NCBI GenBank assembly: GCA_964471915.1
Contig: CAYYID010000009.1
Coordinates: 53,359 to 117,358 of the forward strand
DNA from: JAIEPW01 sp964471915
GTDB lineage: Bacteria > Acidobacteriota > Terriglobia > Bryobacterales > Bryobacteraceae
Direction of reading: 5' to 3'
DNA length: 64,000 nucleotides
Both the position numbers and the translations under genes were made by a program. The notes beneath the pieces are model-generated. The model saw only the letters and a list, made by a program, of their open reading frames with translations. It searched no databases and was not told the origin of the DNA. Shown in pieces: positions 56,069 through 64,000 of this stretch (within the stretch, counting starts at the first letter, position 1; the number at the start of each line of letters is the position of its first letter).

Positions 56069-58444
56069 ATGCTGCCAACCCTGTGGCGTTCCGCCGTCCG
56101 CCAGTTCCGCCACCAGACGCTCGCTACCTTCGCGATCCTCGGGACGCTGGCCCTGGCCGTCGCGGCCGCCACCGCGAGCTTCTCCGCCGTTAAACTGGCG
56201 TTGCTCGACGAACTGCCCTATCCCGAGGCGGCGCGCATGGTGTCGCTGCTCACGGACGTGGACGGGCGAAACTCGCCGGTTTCGGCGCACGTCCTGGCGG
56301 ATCTGGAATCCAGCCGCGTGCCGTTGACGGACTTCGTATCCATCCGCCCCGCGGGGTTCACCTACACCGCCGCCGATTCCACCGAAGGGGTGGCCGGCGC
56401 GGCGGTCTCCGCCTCGTTCTTTCGCGTGCTGGCCGCGCCGGCGCTGGGCAGCGCGTGGCGGGAGGGCGATCGCGATTCGATCGTGATCAGTTGGGGGATG
56501 TGGCAGCGCCTGTTTGCCGGGTCGCCGGGAGTCATTGGCAAGCGGATCCGCCTGGATGGCGGGGAGCGAACGATCACCGGCGTGATGCCGCGGGATTTCC
56601 GGGCGCCGTACTTCGTCGCCGTGGACGTGTGGGCGCCGCTGGACCGGAACGCGCTGCTCGCCGATCCCGCCCGCGGCCGCCGGCAGCTCACGGTGATCGC
56701 CCGCCGCGCGCCGGGAGCCACGCCGCGGCAAGTGGACGCGGCCCTGGCCGTGTTCTCGCAGCAGCAGCGCGAGCGGTTCCCGGCGGTGCAGGGCCGCCAG
56801 TCCTGGGTGGCGCGGCCGCTGCGCGAGGAACTGGCCGGCCCCACGCGGCCCGTGCTAGTGGGCACCGCGATCGCCGCCACTCTGCTGCTGCTCATCGTGG
56901 GCGCCAACCTGGCGGGGCTCTCCGTGGCCCGGGCCATCGCGTCGCGGCAGCAGTATGCGATCCGCGCGGCGCTGGGCGCCGGGCGCTCGCGGCTGCTGAC
57001 GGAACGCCTCACCGACAGCCTGGTGACCGCCGCACTCGGATCCGTATCCGGGGTGTGGCTGGCCGCCGCGCTGATCCCGGTGCTGGCGTCCTATCAGGAG
57101 CAGTTCCTGGGAAGCTTCCAGCCGCTGCGCCTGGACTGGGCCACGGCGCTCTTCGGCCTGGTGGCCGGACTGGCGCTGGGGATCGCGGCGCCGCTGGTTT
57201 CCCAAAGCGCGGTGAACACGATCAGCGCCGCCGAGTGCTTGCGCGCCGGCCGCTCCAGCAGCGGCGGCGAGCGAGTGACGCTGCTGCGTTCCGGCCTCGT
57301 GGTCCTGCAGGTAGCGCTGGCGTTCGTGCTGGTGGTGGGCGCCGGGCTGTTGGTGCGAACCGTCCGGCATCTGGCCGATCTGCCCCTCGGCTTCCGCCCG
57401 GAGCAATTGACCAGCTTCCCGGTCAACCTGACCGGACCCAAGTACCGCGAGGAGGAGCAGCACATCCAGTTCGAACGCGAGGTCCTGGCCGAATTGCGCC
57501 GCATTCCGGGGGTGGCTGCCGCCACTTCCTCGGTTGGACTCCCGGTGCTCGGCGGGCCGGGCGCGGCGCTTTCCATCCAGGGGCGCTCCGACAGCGCCGG
57601 GCAGGAAGAGGTGGCGTACTTCTCGGCGTCTCCGGGCTTCCTCGACGCCATCGGCGCGCGCATGATCGCCGGCCGCGAGATCGCGGAAGCCGACGTCGCG
57701 TCCGCGCCCAAAGTCGCCGTGATTAACGAGCTGATGGCGCGGCGATTCTGGCCGGAAGGGAACGCCATCGGAGCGCGGATCCAACTGGGCCCGGGAGGTC
57801 CCACGGAGGAGTGGATTACCGTGGTGGGCATCGTGGGGGACATGCGCCAGCAGGGTCCGGTGCGGGCGATCCGCCCGACAGCTTTCGGCTCGACCTATCA
57901 GTATTCGTGGCCGCGGCGCTTTTTCACGATTCGTACCGCCGGGCCGGCCCCGGCCGCCGAACTCCGGGCCGCCTTGCGCAAGGTGGACCCCTCCGTGGCG
58001 ATGGGAACGGTGACGCGGGTGACGCAAATGGCCGCGGACCAGACGGCGCGGCACCGCGTGGCGATGCTGGCGCTGACGTTCTTCGGAATCACCGCGGTGG
58101 CGCTGTGCGCCTTCGGGCTGTTCGCCCTGGTCAGCCTGACCTCGCAACTGCGGCGGCGGGAGTACGCGATCCGGCTCGCCGTGGGGGCATCGCCGGGAGG
58201 GATTCGCTGGATGGTGCTGCGCCAGGGAGTGACGCTGGCGGCGGCGGGCGCGGCGGCCGGCGCGGCGATGGCCGCCGGCGGCACCGGGGCGCTGCGCGGG
58301 CTGCTGCACGGCGTGACGCCACTGGACACGGCGTCCTTCGCCGCCGCGGCGGTGGCGGTGTTGTCGCTATCCGGACTGGCGTCCTGGATGCCGGCGCGGC
58401 AGGCGTCCCGGGTGGACCCGCTGGATTCGCTGCGGGCGGAGTAG
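56069..58444 (+). CDS. FtsX/MacB-type ABC permease (acidobacterial ADOP family)
   Basis: A 791-residue membrane protein. It has an N-terminal transmembrane helix (TLATFAILGTLALAVAAATA), a large periplasmic MacB_PCD domain (about 50-250), then an FtsX helix set (ATLLLLIVGANLAGLSVARA). A second periplasmic region and a C-terminal FtsX set (LTFFGITAVALCAFGLFALV, GVTLAAAGAAAGAAMAAGG) follow. This duplicated layout is typical of ADOP permeases, which are numerous in Acidobacteriota. No ATPase gene is nearby, as usual for these. Substrate unknown. Confidence 0.85.
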   Translation: MLPTLWRSAVRQFRHQTLATFAILGTLALAVAAATASFSAVKLALLDELPYPEAARMVSLLTDVDGRNSPVSAHVLADLESSRVPLTDFVSIRPAGFTYTAADSTEGVAGAAVSASFFRVLAAPALGSAWREGDRDSIVISWGMWQRLFAGSPGVIGKRIRLDGGERTITGVMPRDFRAPYFVAVDVWAPLDRNALLADPARGRRQLTVIARRAPGATPRQVDAALAVFSQQQRERFPAVQGRQSWVARPLREELAGPTRPVLVGTAIAATLLLLIVGANLAGLSVARAIASRQQYAIRAALGAGRSRLLTERLTDSLVTAALGSVSGVWLAAALIPVLASYQEQFLGSFQPLRLDWATALFGLVAGLALGIAAPLVSQSAVNTISAAECLRAGRSSSGGERVTLLRSGLVVLQVALAFVLVVGAGLLVRTVRHLADLPLGFRPEQLTSFPVNLTGPKYREEEQHIQFEREVLAELRRIPGVAAATSSVGLPVLGGPGAALSIQGRSDSAGQEEVAYFSASPGFLDAIGARMIAGREIAEADVASAPKVAVINELMARRFWPEGNAIGARIQLGPGGPTEEWITVVGIVGDMRQQGPVRAIRPTAFGSTYQYSWPRRFFTIRTAGPAPAAELRAALRKVDPSVAMGTVTRVTQMAADQTARHRVAMLALTFFGITAVALCAFGLFALVSLTSQLRRREYAIRLAVGASPGGIRWMVLRQGVTLAAAGAAAGAAMAAGGTGALRGLLHGVTPLDTASFAAAAVAVLSLSGLASWMPARQASRVDPLDSLRAE

Positions 58445-58465
58445 CTGTGTAACACTAGCGGTCGC

Positions 58466-59878
58466 ATGCCCCACCGACTGTCCCTGGCGGCGATGGCCGC
58501 CCAGATTCAGGACCGCCGCCTGTCTCCCGTGGAACTGCTGGAGTCGCACTTGCGGCAAATCGAGCGCTGGAACCCGCGCCTGAACGCGATCACCGTCCCG
58601 GACTTCGACCGCGCGCGCGACGCGGCGCGGCGCGCGGAGGAGCAAATGCGCGTTTCGAACTCCGCCGCCGCGGGCGCCTCCGGGTCCCTGTACGGCATTC
58701 CGCTCACCGTAAAAGACTGCTTCGATGTCGCCGGGTTGCCGACGCGGATCGGCAGCCGGGTGCTGCCGGACACCCCGGCCGCGGAGGATTCCGCGCTGGT
58801 GGCGCGGCTGCGCGCGGCGGGCGCCATCATCCTCGGCAAAACCAACACGCCCGAGTTCATGGTGAACTACGAGACCGACAACCTGCTGCATGGTCGCACG
58901 AATAACCCGTGGGATCTGGAGCGGACGCCTGGCGGTTCGAGCGGCGGCGAGGCGGCGGCGATCGCGTCGCTCTGCTCGGCGGGCGGCATCGGCTCCGACG
59001 GCGGCGGGTCCATCCGCATTCCGGCGCACTTCACGGGTATCTGCGGGCTGAAGCCGACGCCCGGCCGCCTTTCCACCACGGGCGAACGCAATCCGCCGCT
59101 GATGCCGGCGGGGATCGGCGTGCCCGGACCCCTGGCCCGCACGGTGGCCGACGTGCGCACGCTGTTCCGGGTGCTGGCCGGATATGACGCCGCGGATCCG
59201 CTTTCGGCGCCGGTGACGCCCCGGCCGTTGAACGTGCAGGGCGCGCGGATTGGGGTGATGGAGAGCTTTCTCGGCGTCCCGGTGTGCGACGCGGTGCGCG
59301 AGGCGATTCGGAAAGCTGCGCGCGACCTAGCAACCGCGGGCTTTGCGGTGGAGGAGGTCCGCCTGGAGGGGCTGGAGCGCGCCCCGAATGTGTGGAGCTT
59401 CCTCTTCAACCAAGTGCCCGCGCCGGCGCGGCGGGATCTGATCGGCGCGGCCGAAGCGAGCTGGACCGCTACTGAGGGACTGGAGAAGCTGTGTGCGATG
59501 CCGCAGCCCAGCGCGCTCGAGTACCTGGCCCAGATCGAGGAACGGGACCGCCTGCGGCGGAGCGCGATCGCGCAGATGCGGGATTACGCCGCCGTCCTGC
59601 TGCCCGTGTCGAGCATCGTGGCGTTTCCGCACCGCGAGCGCCGTTTCCCGGTGGGCGAGAAACCGATGGGCCTGTTCCAGGCCATGATCGCGGCGACGTG
59701 GCTGAACGTGCTGGGGTTGCCGGGGCTGGTGCTGCCCTACGGCCAGGACGCGGCGGGGATCCCGGTGGGGGTCCAACTGGCGGGCAAGCCCTGGGAGGAA
59801 GAAGTGCTGCTCGAAATCGGCGTGCGGCTGGAGAACGCGCGCGGGCCGTTTCCCTCGCCCCCCGGATGCCTGTCGTAA
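58466..59878 (+). CDS. Amidase (amidase signature family)
   Basis: A 470-residue enzyme of the amidase signature family. Catalytic Lys is in YGIPLTVKDCFDVAG near residue 82. The Ser-rich block RTPGGSSGGEAAAIASLC (about 152-169) and GGIGSDGGGSIRIPAHF carry the two Ser of the Ser-Ser-Lys triad. GLKPTPGRLS follows. It could hydrolyse an amide or be a GatA-like enzyme, but no gatB/C is adjacent, so a catabolic amidase is more likely. The AraC-type regulator gene overlaps its end by 13 nt. Confidence 0.9.
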   Translation: MPHRLSLAAMAAQIQDRRLSPVELLESHLRQIERWNPRLNAITVPDFDRARDAARRAEEQMRVSNSAAAGASGSLYGIPLTVKDCFDVAGLPTRIGSRVLPDTPAAEDSALVARLRAAGAIILGKTNTPEFMVNYETDNLLHGRTNNPWDLERTPGGSSGGEAAAIASLCSAGGIGSDGGGSIRIPAHFTGICGLKPTPGRLSTTGERNPPLMPAGIGVPGPLARTVADVRTLFRVLAGYDAADPLSAPVTPRPLNVQGARIGVMESFLGVPVCDAVREAIRKAARDLATAGFAVEEVRLEGLERAPNVWSFLFNQVPAPARRDLIGAAEASWTATEGLEKLCAMPQPSALEYLAQIEERDRLRRSAIAQMRDYAAVLLPVSSIVAFPHRERRFPVGEKPMGLFQAMIAATWLNVLGLPGLVLPYGQDAAGIPVGVQLAGKPWEEEVLLEIGVRLENARGPFPSPPGCLS

Positions 59879-60714
59879 CCCAACCCTCGGCCGGCGACTT
59901 TGGACGCGCCAACGTCCTGTTGCGGGCGCGCGCCCGGAGTCACTTTGTCGACGACTTCCCCGGTCCGCTGTCCATCAAGGCCGTGATCGACGGGCGCGTG
60001 GCCTGGAGGGCTGACGGGCGGGAGCGGGTGGTCGACGAAGCGTCGTTCCTGGTGCTGAACGCCGGGCAGCCGTACTCGATGCGGATCGATGAGGCGCTGC
60101 CGCAGGCGACCTGCTGCCTGTTCTTCGCGGCGGGTTTCGTCGAGGGCGTGCGCGCGGCGCTGCTGGATCCGGATCCCGAGCCGCAGGCCACCCCGCACCG
60201 CTTCGCGGTCGGGCTGCGTCCGGCCGACGGCCGGTTGCTGCCGCGCATCCGCGTGCTGGCCGCGAGCCCGGCCGTGGGGTCCGGTTGGGGCGAGGAGCAG
60301 TTCCTGGAAGCGGCGCGGGACCTGGTGCTGCTGGACCGCGAATGCGCGCGGCGGATTGCGCTGGTGCCGGCGGCGCGGGCGGCGACGCGCGAAGAATCGC
60401 TGCGGCGGCTGGAGCGGGCGCGCGAGTTCCTGCACGCGCACGCGGCGGAGGAGATCGACCTGGCCGAGGCGGCGCGCGCGGCGTGCCTGTCACCGTTTCA
60501 TTTCCACCGGCTGTTCCGGCGGACGTTCGGGGTGACGCCGCACCAGTACCGGACCCAACTCCGGCTGGAGCGCGCGCGGCGGCGGCTGGAGCTGGGCTTC
60601 GGGGTCACCGAGGCCTGCCTGGACGCGGGGTTCGAAAGCCTGGGGAGCTTCTCCGCGCTGTTTCGGCGGCGGTTCGGAGTGCCGCCCTCGGCGGCGCGAA
60701 AAGAGCAAGTTTGA
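59866..60714 (+). CDS. AraC-family transcriptional regulator
   Basis: A 282-residue protein. The C-terminal 100 residues are the AraC HTH: DLAEAARAACLSPFHFHRLF is the first helix-turn-helix, and FGVTPHQYRTQLRLERARRR the linking region, with FESLGSFSALFRRRFGVPPS the second. The N-terminal part looks like a cupin effector domain (FLVLNAGQPYSMRID). It overlaps the amidase stop and may control it. Start 59866 is chosen by the overlap and domain extent. Confidence 0.85.
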   Translation: MPVVTQPSAGDFGRANVLLRARARSHFVDDFPGPLSIKAVIDGRVAWRADGRERVVDEASFLVLNAGQPYSMRIDEALPQATCCLFFAAGFVEGVRAALLDPDPEPQATPHRFAVGLRPADGRLLPRIRVLAASPAVGSGWGEEQFLEAARDLVLLDRECARRIALVPAARAATREESLRRLERAREFLHAHAAEEIDLAEAARAACLSPFHFHRLFRRTFGVTPHQYRTQLRLERARRRLELGFGVTEACLDAGFESLGSFSALFRRRFGVPPSAARKEQV

Positions 60715-60751
60715 AGAAGCTCGGCGCCCGCCGCGGAGCTACGATCGCCTC

Positions 60752-61111
60752 ATGCTAAACCACATCGGGCAGATCGCCCTTACCGTTTCGGACCTCGGCC
60801 GCGCGAAGTCCTTCTATCAGGAGCAGCTCGGCCTGCCGTTTCTGTTCCCGGCCGGCAACATGCTGTTCTTCCAGTGCGGCGACATCCGCCTGATGTTGTC
60901 GAACGAAACCAGCCATGGCACGCACAGCTCGATCCTGTACTTCAAGGTGGAGGATATCCAGGCCGAAGCCGACGGGATGAAGGCGCGCGGCGTGGCGTTC
61001 GAGCGCGATCCGTTGCTGATCGCGAAGATGCCGGACCACGAACTGTGGATGGCGTTCTTCCGGGATCCGGACCGGAACCTGCTGGCGCTGATGAGCGAAG
61101 TGCGGCCGTGA
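60752..61111 (+). CDS. VOC-family (glyoxalase/bleomycin resistance-like) protein
   Basis: A 119-residue protein with one full VOC module: HIGQIALTVSDLGRAKSFYQ at the start, where His is a metal ligand, and FRDPDRNLLALMSE at the end, with the second half carrying the usual 'dp.gn' turn. Substrate not predictable. Confidence 0.85.
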   Translation: MLNHIGQIALTVSDLGRAKSFYQEQLGLPFLFPAGNMLFFQCGDIRLMLSNETSHGTHSSILYFKVEDIQAEADGMKARGVAFERDPLLIAKMPDHELWMAFFRDPDRNLLALMSEVRP

Positions 61112-61112
61112 G

Positions 61113-61360
61113 CGGAAACCCGGGACAGTTCCGGGTGCGCCGAGTTTTTTCCGCCGGTAAGTTATTGCTTTATATAGCATTCGGTCTGCGGAAGGCAGGA
61201 AAACCGGAACTACCCTCGGTTTGACGAGTGCCCGGGTTTCGTTGCCGCGATTTCTGTCGTTCCAGATCCCGTATGTCTATGAGCGTATTGACGAAACCGC
61301 CGTTGTGGCCAGATCGAAGGCTGGAGAAACCCGAAAACCCGGAACTGTCCCAGGTTTTGG
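61113..61360. repeat. MITE-like element with 24-nt inverted ends
   Basis: The noncoding stretch between the VOC and aquaporin genes is bounded by inverted repeats at 61113-61136 and 61337-61360 that match in 21 of 24 positions (core ACCCGGAACTGTCCC). The 248-bp element holds no transposase. It also contains smaller copies of CCGGAAC/GTTCCGG-like motifs. This layout is that of a non-autonomous transposon; no flanking target duplication was found by eye. Confidence 0.5.
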
Positions 61361-61372
61361 GTTTGAGCAGCA

Positions 61373-62134
61373 TCATCTGGGCAAGAAGCGCCGGATCCCG
61401 TAGTCATACACGGCCCCGCCGATCAGTCCGCCCACCAGCGGACCCACCACCGGCACCCACCAGACGCCGGACCCATCCGTCAGCCCGTTGTTCTTAAACC
61501 CCGCCACCACGGAAAGCAGCCGCGGACCGAAGTCCCGCGCCGGGTTGATCGCATACCCGTGCAGCCCGCCGAACGCCATGCCGATCGCCACCACGATGAG
61601 GCCCACCATCAGCGGACCCATCGCGTCCGGCGGCGTGTTCCGCTCGTCCGTGATCGCGAAGATCAGCATCAGCAGCAGCGCCGTTCCGATGGTCTGGTCC
61701 AGCAGCCCGGCGAAGGGCAGGGCGGGGAAGGCCGGGAAGGTCGTAAACACGCCCGCGGTCTTTTCCAGGTTCGGATCCACTTTAAGGAACTGCGGATGGT
61801 AGTTCCAGAAGACCACGGCCGCGCCCGCGAACGCCCCGGCGATCTGCGCCACCGAATACGGAACCACCTTGGCCCACGGGAAGTCGCGAAACACGGCCAG
61901 CGTCACCGTCACTGCCGGATTCAGGTGCGCGCCGGTGGTCTTGCCCGCTATATAGATGCCCATGGTGACGGCGAGTCCCCAGGCGAGCGTGATGTTCGTG
62001 AAGCCGCCGTTGACGATCTCGCCCGGCGTGCCGCTGCCGAACAGCACCACCATCGCCACCACGCCATTGCCGAACAGGATCAGCACCATCGTGCCGAGGA
62101 ATTCGGCGATCAGTTCCGCGGAAAGTTTGTTCAT
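61373..62134 (-). CDS. glpF: Aquaglyceroporin (MIP family, GlpF-like)
   Basis: A 253-residue channel with six membrane helices and two half-helix NPA motifs: GAHLNPAVTVTLAVF near residue 68 and YAINPARDFGPRL near 195. The Asp after the second NPAR and the spacing match glycerol facilitators rather than pure water channels. It is divergent from a secreted beta-propeller protein gene. The glpF symbol is by family feature, not by an adjacent glpK. Confidence 0.8.
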   Translation of the reverse strand: MNKLSAELIAEFLGTMVLILFGNGVVAMVVLFGSGTPGEIVNGGFTNITLAWGLAVTMGIYIAGKTTGAHLNPAVTVTLAVFRDFPWAKVVPYSVAQIAGAFAGAAVVFWNYHPQFLKVDPNLEKTAGVFTTFPAFPALPFAGLLDQTIGTALLLMLIFAITDERNTPPDAMGPLMVGLIVVAIGMAFGGLHGYAINPARDFGPRLLSVVAGFKNNGLTDGSGVWWVPVVGPLVGGLIGGAVYDYGIRRFLPR

Positions 62135-62214
62135 GGCTTCGCGGATTGTACCGCACGCGGATGATGGGGCGAAACGGAAAGCACGCGGGCGGCGCGGGCG
62201 CGTATCCTGATCGG

Positions 62215-63417
62215 GTGCTGCCCTTCTTGTTCTTTGTCACGTTCGCGGCCGCTTCGTGGATGGACTTGCGCCAGGCGGCGAACGACGCCTGCCGCGCCCG
62301 CCAGTGGGACGCCTGCGCGGCGAAGTACGCCGAACTCGACGTCCGGCTCGGCGGGCCTCCCAACATGCTCGCCACGCTGGCGCGGGCGCAGATGCAGGCG
62401 GGCGACGCCAAGGCCGCGCTCGCGACGATCGAGCGGCTGGCCAAGACGGGGCTCGCGTTGCGGCTCGACAACGACCCGAGCTTGCGAGCGCTGAAGGACG
62501 ATCCCCGGTTCCAGAAAGTGGTGGAGACGATGCGCGCCAACGCCACGCCGCGCGCGGCGGCGCGTCTCGTGGTCAAGCTGCCGGCCCAGGAGTGGATCGC
62601 CGAGGACCTCGCGCTCGACGGCGATGGGTTCCTCGTGTCGAGCGTCCGCAAGAGCAAGATCGTGCGTGTGCGGCGCGATGGCTCGGTGAGCGACTTCGCC
62701 GCGACGCCGTACAGCGCTTTCGCGTTGCAGCGCGCCGGGAAACGGCTGTGGGCGTCGAGCGCCGCGATCGCCCAGGGCGAGGGGTTTTCCGCGGCGATCG
62801 CGGGCAAAGGCGCGGTCCTGCGTCTGGACCCGAAGTCCGGCCGCGAACTCGCCCGGTTCGAGCAGCGCGGCAACCTCGGCGACCTTGCCGTGGCCAAGAA
62901 TGGCGATGTCTATGTCACTGACAGCACCGGCGGCGGGGTGTTCCGGCTGCGCGACGGTAAGTTCGAAGCGCTGACGGCGCAGCGCGAATTTCTTTCGCCG
63001 CAGACGCCCGCGCTCGCGCCCGGGGAGAAGGCTCTGTATGTCCCGGATTATCCCGCCGGGATCGCGCGGCTCGATCTCGCCACCCGCCAGGTGTCGTGGC
63101 TGAAGAACCCGCACGGCTGCGCGCTCACCGGCATCGACGGGATGTACGCGTACCGCGACTCGCTGGTCGCGATCCAGAACGGAACTTCGCCGAAGCGGAT
63201 CCTGCGGCTGCGCCTTGCCGGAGACTCGGTCGCGGCGTGCGAAGTCCTGGAGCAGAACTCGCCGGGGCTCGGCGAGCCGTCGCACGGCGTGCTGGCAGGC
63301 CGCGATTTCTACTTCATCGCGAACGCCGGCTGGGACCGGTTCGACGACAACGGGAAGCCCCTGACGCAGGCGCCGCCCGAGGCTCCGGAGATCCGGGTGC
63401 TGCGGATCCCGGAGTAG
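62215..63417 (+). CDS. Secreted beta-propeller-like protein (SMP-30/NHL type)
   Basis: A 400-residue protein from GTG 62215, which gives a signal peptide (VLPFLFFVTFAAASWMDLRQ); an upstream ATG at 62146 is less likely, since it would overlap the aquaporin promoter. Residues 20-100 are helical, TPR-like (MLATLARAQMQAGDAKAALA). The rest repeats strand-rich blocks (LRLDPKSGRELARFEQRGNL, DLAVAKNGDVYVTDSTGGGV), typical of NHL/SMP-30-type propellers. Function unknown. It is exported by prediction. Confidence 0.7.
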   Translation: MLPFLFFVTFAAASWMDLRQAANDACRARQWDACAAKYAELDVRLGGPPNMLATLARAQMQAGDAKAALATIERLAKTGLALRLDNDPSLRALKDDPRFQKVVETMRANATPRAAARLVVKLPAQEWIAEDLALDGDGFLVSSVRKSKIVRVRRDGSVSDFAATPYSAFALQRAGKRLWASSAAIAQGEGFSAAIAGKGAVLRLDPKSGRELARFEQRGNLGDLAVAKNGDVYVTDSTGGGVFRLRDGKFEALTAQREFLSPQTPALAPGEKALYVPDYPAGIARLDLATRQVSWLKNPHGCALTGIDGMYAYRDSLVAIQNGTSPKRILRLRLAGDSVAACEVLEQNSPGLGEPSHGVLAGRDFYFIANAGWDRFDDNGKPLTQAPPEAPEIRVLRIPE

Positions 63418-63422
63418 CCAGC

Positions 63423-63510
63423 GGGTAGTTCGTTTGGTAATTTTTCTGTATCTGGTTGCCAGGGCATGACTTGGACTTGCCGCTCGCTGACGCGCGCGGC
63501 TCCACTGCTC
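63423..63510 (+). repeat. Composite REP-like repeat, copy in the intergenic region
   Basis: A stretch with AGTTCGTTTGGTAATTTTTC at its start and CTTGCCGCTCGCTGACG near the end. A second, diverged copy of both parts occurs in the partial gene to the right (starts near 63710 and 63790; also at 63817 and 63871). It appears to be an interspersed repeat family. The first 140 nt after the beta-propeller gene hold nothing else I recognise. Confidence 0.45.
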
Positions 63511-63557
63511 AATGGTCGCCGACTTCCGGCGCACCGGCGATTTGGGGCGCCCCTGGG

Positions 63558-64000
63558 TCATTTGGGGAGTTCGTCGAGTTTGGCGAGCAGGGAGCGGGTA
63601 GCTTCGGGGTGGGGGGCGAGGGCGGTGAACAGGAGGTCCTTGAGTTCGGGCCATTCGTGGTGGTTCAGGATGGAATCCCGCTCCGGCTCGCGGAACTCGG
63701 CGAGCGGGGGGAGTTCGTTTGGAAATCTTGATGTAAGTGGTTCGTGGGGCTGGCTTTGTTCTGCGGGGCTTTGTCCTACATCGCTTGGCCCCTCGCTGAC
63801 ACTCGGGGTTCCGAGGGCTTGCCGCTCCCTGACGGTCGCGGCTCCGTTGGCGCCGGGGTTTTCAGAGCCGCGAGCGTCAGCGAGCGGCAAGCTCCGGGAG
63901 GGCGCCTCCATGCCGAAGGCGGCGGGGCGGAGGCGCTGGAGTTCGCGGAGGTGGCGGAGGTAGCTGCGGCTGATGGCGACGCCGTAGCGGTGGAGCAGTT
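63558..64000 (-). CDS. Partial gene at the right edge, carrying inserted repeats
   Basis: An open frame from the right edge to TGA at 63560-63558. It includes 147 visible codons. The first 30 (LLHRYGVAISRSYLRHLREL) look like a helical, basic DNA-binding or helix-rich protein. The middle (RSLPLADARGSENPGANGA, then RERQALGTPSVSEG) is encoded by the interspersed repeat. The end (ERDSILNHHEWPELKDLLFT) again reads as an ordinary protein. The 5' part lies outside the window, so no family is assigned. Confidence 0.5.
   Translation of the reverse strand, partial: LLHRYGVAISRSYLRHLRELQRLRPAAFGMEAPSRSLPLADARGSENPGANGAATVRERQALGTPSVSEGPSDVGQSPAEQSQPHEPLTSRFPNELPPLAEFREPERDSILNHHEWPELKDLLFTALAPHPEATRSLLAKLDELPK

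Noticed and set aside
56855..58309. A 484-residue minus-strand frame opposite the ABC permease
   Set aside because: The permease has coherent membrane helices; the antisense frame is Gln/His/Arg-rich.

Overview
The window is high-GC DNA that most resembles an Acidobacteriota chromosome of the Solibacter/Bryobacter type. Reasons are a large orphan FtsX/MacB-type permease, a Tat-exported Gfo/Idh/MocA oxidoreductase, a Ser/Thr kinase fused to a LytTR regulator, and interspersed repeats that encode an LPLADARGS-like peptide. It splits sharply at a tRNA-Gln gene (43581-43654, minus strand). Everything to the left is an integrated mobile element. Everything to the right looks like ordinary chromosome.

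The element (1 to about 43580; its left end lies outside the window) is a lambda-like prophage read mostly on the minus strand. In transcription order from right to left it carries a large serine recombinase at the tRNA end and an AbiU2-like abortive-infection gene. Next come an insertion sequence and a five-gene defence operon: DUF499 ATPase, small PglZ-type phosphatase, DUF1156 methylase, an unrecognised 174-residue protein and an SNF2 helicase. An immunity region follows, with two ImmA/IrrE metalloprotease-XRE modules. Replication genes come next: a ParB-like protein, an SNF2/DEAD helicase, a primase-SF3 helicase and a VRR-NUC nuclease, next to an iteron-rich inverted repeat that may be the origin. 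Two ParB-methylase fusions and many small accessory genes follow. The packaging, head and tail-start module is last: TerS, TerL, gpW, portal, S49 protease with a nested scaffold start, decoration protein, capsid, head-tail joiners and tail tube.

The defence operon is the most interesting system. Its parts match the BREX/Pgl toolkit, closest to BREX type 3 as I remember it. However, the gene order differs, PglZ is reduced to about 327 residues, no brxA or Walker-A brxF is visible, and a 174-residue protein of unknown function is translationally coupled inside it. A 1790-bp IS with a perfect 9-bp target duplication split the intergenic region between this operon and the AbiU2-like gene.

The chromosomal part (43655-64000) holds a SAM methyltransferase, a GT2 glycosyltransferase, a GT-C-like membrane protein and class II DAHP synthase. 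It continues with a pentaheme cytochrome, a thioesterase, a LiaF-like/histidine kinase/kinase-regulator operon, an oxidoreductase, a STAS protein, an orphan ABC permease, an amidase, an AraC regulator, a VOC protein, a glycerol-type aquaporin and a beta-propeller-like secreted protein. A partial gene carrying inserted repeats sits at the right edge.

No stretch over 300 bases lacks a gene. The longest gaps are 61112-61372 (a MITE-like element), 39360-39553 (promoter region plus IS end), 17267-17438 (putative origin) and 15927-16080 (nothing recognised).
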